Of a DNA stretch of 64,000 nt, positions 61,690-64,000 are shown one piece after another (positions within the stretch are counted from its first letter, which is position 1; each line of letters starts with the position of its first letter). The notes below the pieces were generated by a model. It was not told the origin of the DNA, did not search any database, and worked only from the letters and a program-made list of their open reading frames with translations. Source of the DNA: CAWDVK01 sp963805715 (GTDB lineage: Bacteria > Actinomycetota > Actinomycetes > Streptosporangiales > Streptosporangiaceae). The position numbers were made by a program, and so were the translations under genes. Where the stretch lies: positions 1 through 64,000 of the forward strand of contig CAWDVK010000009.1 of the NCBI GenBank assembly GCA_963805715.1, read 5' to 3'.

Positions 61690-62021
61690 GTGGGCATATT
61701 GAAGACCGCCGCCACGGTCGCGGTGGCCAGCTCGGTGCACGGCCGGGTGCAGCGCAGGCAGCAGAACCGGTGGACTGCGCAGGACCAGGCCCCGGCGGGC
61801 GCGCCCGCCCCGGCACCGCCAGCGCAGTACACCGCCCCGGCGCAGCCGCAGCAGGCCCATGCCGAGCCCCCCCGCCGCCGCAGGCACCAGCCGCCCCGGC
61901 GCAGCCAGCCGGCATGAGCGACCGGCTCGCCCAGCTCAAGCAGCTCGGCGAGCTGCTTCAGGCTGGCGTGCTCACCCAGGCCGAGTTCGAGCAGCAGAAA
62001 ACCCGCATCCTGAACGGCTGA
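61690..62021 (+). pseudogene. SHOCT-domain protein, frameshift at a poly-C tract
   Basis: GTG 61690 follows GAGGAG. It reads GILKTAATVAVASSVHGRVQ, then a Pro/Ala/Gln linker. At the seven-C run (about 61867-61873) the frame is off by one. Adding one C continues into PPQAPAAPAQPAG and the SHOCT motif LAQLKQLGELLQAGVLTQAE to the stop at 62021. It may be contingency slippage, decay or a sequencing error. A related SHOCT fragment is at 29891. Confidence 0.8.
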
Positions 62022-62089
62022 CCTGACGGCCGCCGCAGCCGGAAACGCGCGGATGCGGACAGCCTAGCCTGGCTGCCTGCGGTGCCGGG

Positions 62090-62758
62090 TCACGGCGCCA
62101 GCCTGAACGGCGGGTACCGATCGGTGACCAGGACGAACGCGTAGGCGGCGACCCGGTTGTGCCAGCGGAATACGCCTTCGACGAAGCTGAATATGCCACG
62201 CGGATAACGGCCGGTGAACAAGATCGCGAACCAGGTCACGATCACCGCGAAGAACGCAGCGATTTCCAGGAAGAACAGCACGATGTAGTGCGGGATGGCC
62301 AGCAGCCATTTGACCAGCGGCAGCCACCGGTTCAGGTCCGTGGCCGCGTCCGGATAGGCGTAATCAAGCTGGACCCACTGGTGGTCGTCGGTGGACGGAT
62401 AACTGTCGTTCATCAGGGCCAGGTAGGTCCACACCCGGTTGATGAAGCGCTGCAGTTCCAGGTTCCAGTCGAACCACCACCGGGGGTACTTCTGCCTGAA
62501 CAAGATCATCAGCAGCGGACCGAAGAACAGCAGGCCGCCCACGCCCGCGGGGCCGTAGTACGTGGAGGAGTGGTGGAGCGTGGAGGTGTTTCCCGCGGAT
62601 TCCCAGGTTCCGCCGGAAACGGTGCCGAGCACGATCGCGATCGGGATGATCACGAAAATCCGGAAGAACGAGGTCAGCCGGCTGAGCGGCCGGTCCGGGT
62701 ACTCGACGGCAAACTGAACAGGATACTGAGCTGAATACGGGCCCTGATCCGTGGTCAT
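62090..62758 (-). CDS. DUF4389-family membrane protein
   Basis: These 222 residues start at ATG 62758 after AAGGAGGCG. Two long hydrophobic parts are seen: FFRIFVIIPIAIVLGTVSGG, and in the C-terminal half WLLAIPHYIVLFFLEIAAFF with VIVTWFAILFTGRYPRGIFS. The repeated R-W-L-P-L-V-K-W-L-L-A-I-P-H-Y and G-R-Y-P-R/P motifs, and F-x-x-G-V-x-R-W, are those of DUF4389. The function is unknown. It converges with the SHOCT gene. Confidence 0.9.
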   Translation of the reverse strand: MTTDQGPYSAQYPVQFAVEYPDRPLSRLTSFFRIFVIIPIAIVLGTVSGGTWESAGNTSTLHHSSTYYGPAGVGGLLFFGPLLMILFRQKYPRWWFDWNLELQRFINRVWTYLALMNDSYPSTDDHQWVQLDYAYPDAATDLNRWLPLVKWLLAIPHYIVLFFLEIAAFFAVIVTWFAILFTGRYPRGIFSFVEGVFRWHNRVAAYAFVLVTDRYPPFRLAP

Positions 62759-63043
62759 AACGCCTCCTTGTGGCCAGTTCCGGATGCATACCCACTGTCG
62801 GGTATCCTCAATGATCAATTCATCCGGTTCGGCAGCGTCTGGATGCCAACGTCACAGTCCGCCGAGTCCAGGCCAGGTGACTCGGACGCATTTGCCGGGC
62901 GAGCAGTCATTGTTCTGTGACCCATTGCGAAGCGCGGGTCCGGATCATCGCCTGACGTACACGAAGTTGCCGTTGTCTCGTCTCCGGCACCCCTGACGTC
63001 CGGGTTTCGTGCGGGATCGGCGAGCAGGCTCTGCCACTGCACG

Positions 63044-63505
63044 TCAGGGTGCGTCCGCCGCACGGGCCACCTGGCCCTGGTCGAGGGTTGCGGCCCAGGT
63101 GGCGAGGAGGCTGAGCGGCTGAGCGCGTCGTGGGAGGGGGTGCCGGGCTTGGCGGTGTAGGCGGAGATCCGCAGGCCGGCGTCGGCGGCGAGGTCCAGTG
63201 CTTCGAAGGTCAGGCTGAGGTCGCCGACGACCGGGTGGTGGAGGCGCTTGATCCCGGTGCGATGGAAGCGCTCGCCCGTTGCGCACGTAGGCGGGCGTGG
63301 TGGTCATCGAGTCCAGGATGCGCTGCACGCTGGGGCGCACCTGCTGGCGGGCGGGCCGGCGGGCGCCCACGCGGCATTACCGGTGCCCGCGGCGCGGGCC
63401 AGGTCGAACAGGTGCGCGCTCGGCCTCGTCCAGCTGCAGGGCGCGGGCGAGCGAGCCGAGCACGCTGTCGGACACGCCGGTCCGCGGCAGGCTACCTTTC
63501 TCCAT
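63044..63505 (-). pseudogene. XRE-family MmyB-type regulator, internally deleted and frameshifted
   Basis: Minus-strand pieces read GVSDSVLGSLARALQLDEAE, then HLFDLARAAGTGNAAWAPAG, VRPSVQRILDSMTTTPAYVR and NGR. The sequence then jumps to FHRTGIKRLHHPVVGDLSLT and FEALDLAADAGLRISAYTAK, ending SLLATWAATLDQGQ. This is the C-terminal MmyB ligand-sensing domain and linker of actinobacterial HTH regulators, lacking about 100-120 central residues and the N-terminal HTH start, with at least two frame changes. It is divergent from the DUF2255 gene. Confidence 0.85.
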
Positions 63506-63920
63506 GACGACCGCCTCAGAGAGGAGGCACCTCTGTGACCGCCTGGACGACTGCGAGCTGGCCAGAATCGGAACAGCAGAAGAACTCCAGATCGCCTCAC
63601 GTGGACGTGACGGCTCGCTCAGCAGGGCCAGGACGATCTGGGTAGTCCCTTACGGCGACGACCTTTATGTCCGTTCCGTCAACGGGCCCGCCGCGGCCTG
63701 GTTCCGCGGCACCCAGGCACGCCACGAAGGCCAGATCAGAGCTGGGGGCCTCGATCGCGATGTCGCCTTCGAAGAAGCTGACCACGGCATCGACGACCAG
63801 ATCGATGCCGCCTACCGGACCAAGTATCACCGGTACGCCAAGAGCATCACCGACGCCATCACCAGCCGCACAGCACGCTCAACGACGATCAGGCTCATGC
63901 CCCGGGCCAACGGCTCGTAG
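63504..63920 (+). CDS. DUF2255-family protein with a possibly shifted 5' end
   Basis: The main frame reads CELARIGTAEELQIASRGRD, TIWVVPYGDDLYVRSVNGPA, AAWFRGTQARHEGQIRAGGL and AYRTKYHRYAKSITDAITS, the full DUF2255 domain. The best start signal is AGGAGG before GTG 63535, but that GTG is out of frame by one base (a missing G near 63547 would give MTAWTDCELARIG). The listed start, ATG 63504, is the first in the same frame. The family is small, cytoplasmic and possibly nitroreductase/FMN-related; its role is uncertain. Confidence 0.75.
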   Translation: MTTASERRHLCDRLDDCELARIGTAEELQIASRGRDGSLSRARTIWVVPYGDDLYVRSVNGPAAAWFRGTQARHEGQIRAGGLDRDVAFEEADHGIDDQIDAAYRTKYHRYAKSITDAITSRTARSTTIRLMPRANGS

Positions 63921-64000
63921 CATGCGCTCCGGTGCGTGATCGATACCTCGACCATGGGCTGAACCATCTGGACAGTGCTCGCGGCCCGGCGGTCTTATAG

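Noticed and set aside
1..64000. Secondary-metabolite gene cluster or prophage
   Set aside because: No polyketide, peptide synthetase, terpene or phage structural genes; only an integrase fragment and transport/stress genes.

Overview
The window is high-GC actinobacterial DNA. GC-rich third codon positions, many GTG/TTG starts, strong GGAGG-type ribosome binding sites and families common in soil Actinomycetota (DUF2252, GAP/Sap, DUF6325/SHOCT pairs, DUF7144, MmyB-type regulators, MalT-like LuxR regulators) all point there. I cannot name a genus; a Streptosporangiales or related filamentous group is a guess.

Layout. (1) 1-1.5 kb: the 3' end of a tRNA at the left edge, an antitoxin with a decayed PIN toxin, a second copy of the tRNA 3' half (1433-1480) and beside it the C-terminal remnant of a tyrosine integrase. 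(2) 1.9-31 kb: a mostly single-copy stress and energy set: GH13 and GH15 glycoside hydrolases, an APC permease, two SulP transporters, a MalT-like regulator, a DUF7144 protein, PPK2 polyphosphate kinase, a P-type ATPase, a class II amidotransferase, DUF1269, a DHA2-type MFS exporter, GAP, DUF2252, a diacylglycerol-kinase-like enzyme and a carboxymuconolactone-decarboxylase-like protein. It ends near a third tRNA 3'-half copy (30997-31045). (3) 31.6-49.4 kb: a DUF389 pseudogene, YihY, GAP, flavodoxin, DUF1269-like, sulfatase, a frameshifted DUF2252 copy, two divergent MalT-like regulators, then CMD-like, a small Cys protein, GAP, a small membrane protein, aquaporin and a conserved unknown. (4) 50-64 kb: cNMP-patatin, an AT-rich lipoprotein, S53 peptidase, PLD lipoprotein, PHA synthase, small membrane proteins, and a run of frameshifted genes (DUF6325, SHOCT, MmyB, DUF2255 5' end) around DUF4389.

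Main observations. A near-perfect palindrome, TCACCC-N6(7)-GGGTGA, occurs eight times. All eight copies lie between 3.3 and 29.3 kb and sit about 60-145 bases upstream of gene or pseudogene starts, on both strands. It looks like the operator of an undescribed regulon, possibly served by the MalT-like regulator at 12117, which has one copy in its own upstream region. The same interval is bracketed by direct repeats of a tRNA 3' half with an integrase remnant at one end, so it may be an old integrated island.

The window is also rich in gene debris. There are fragments of its own MFS, P-type ATPase, PLD, DUF7144-like and unknown-family genes, plus duplicated DUF2252, GAP, CMD-like and small-protein genes. 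This suggests repeated local duplication and deletion. Some single-base frameshifts could instead be assembly errors.

How the genes may work together (inference): storage-carbon breakdown (GH13, GH15), polyphosphate use (PPK2), ion and sulfate-type transport (P-type ATPase, SulP), membrane lipid modification (DAG kinase-like, patatin, PLD) and multiple membrane stress proteins fit adaptation to starvation, osmotic or anoxic stress.
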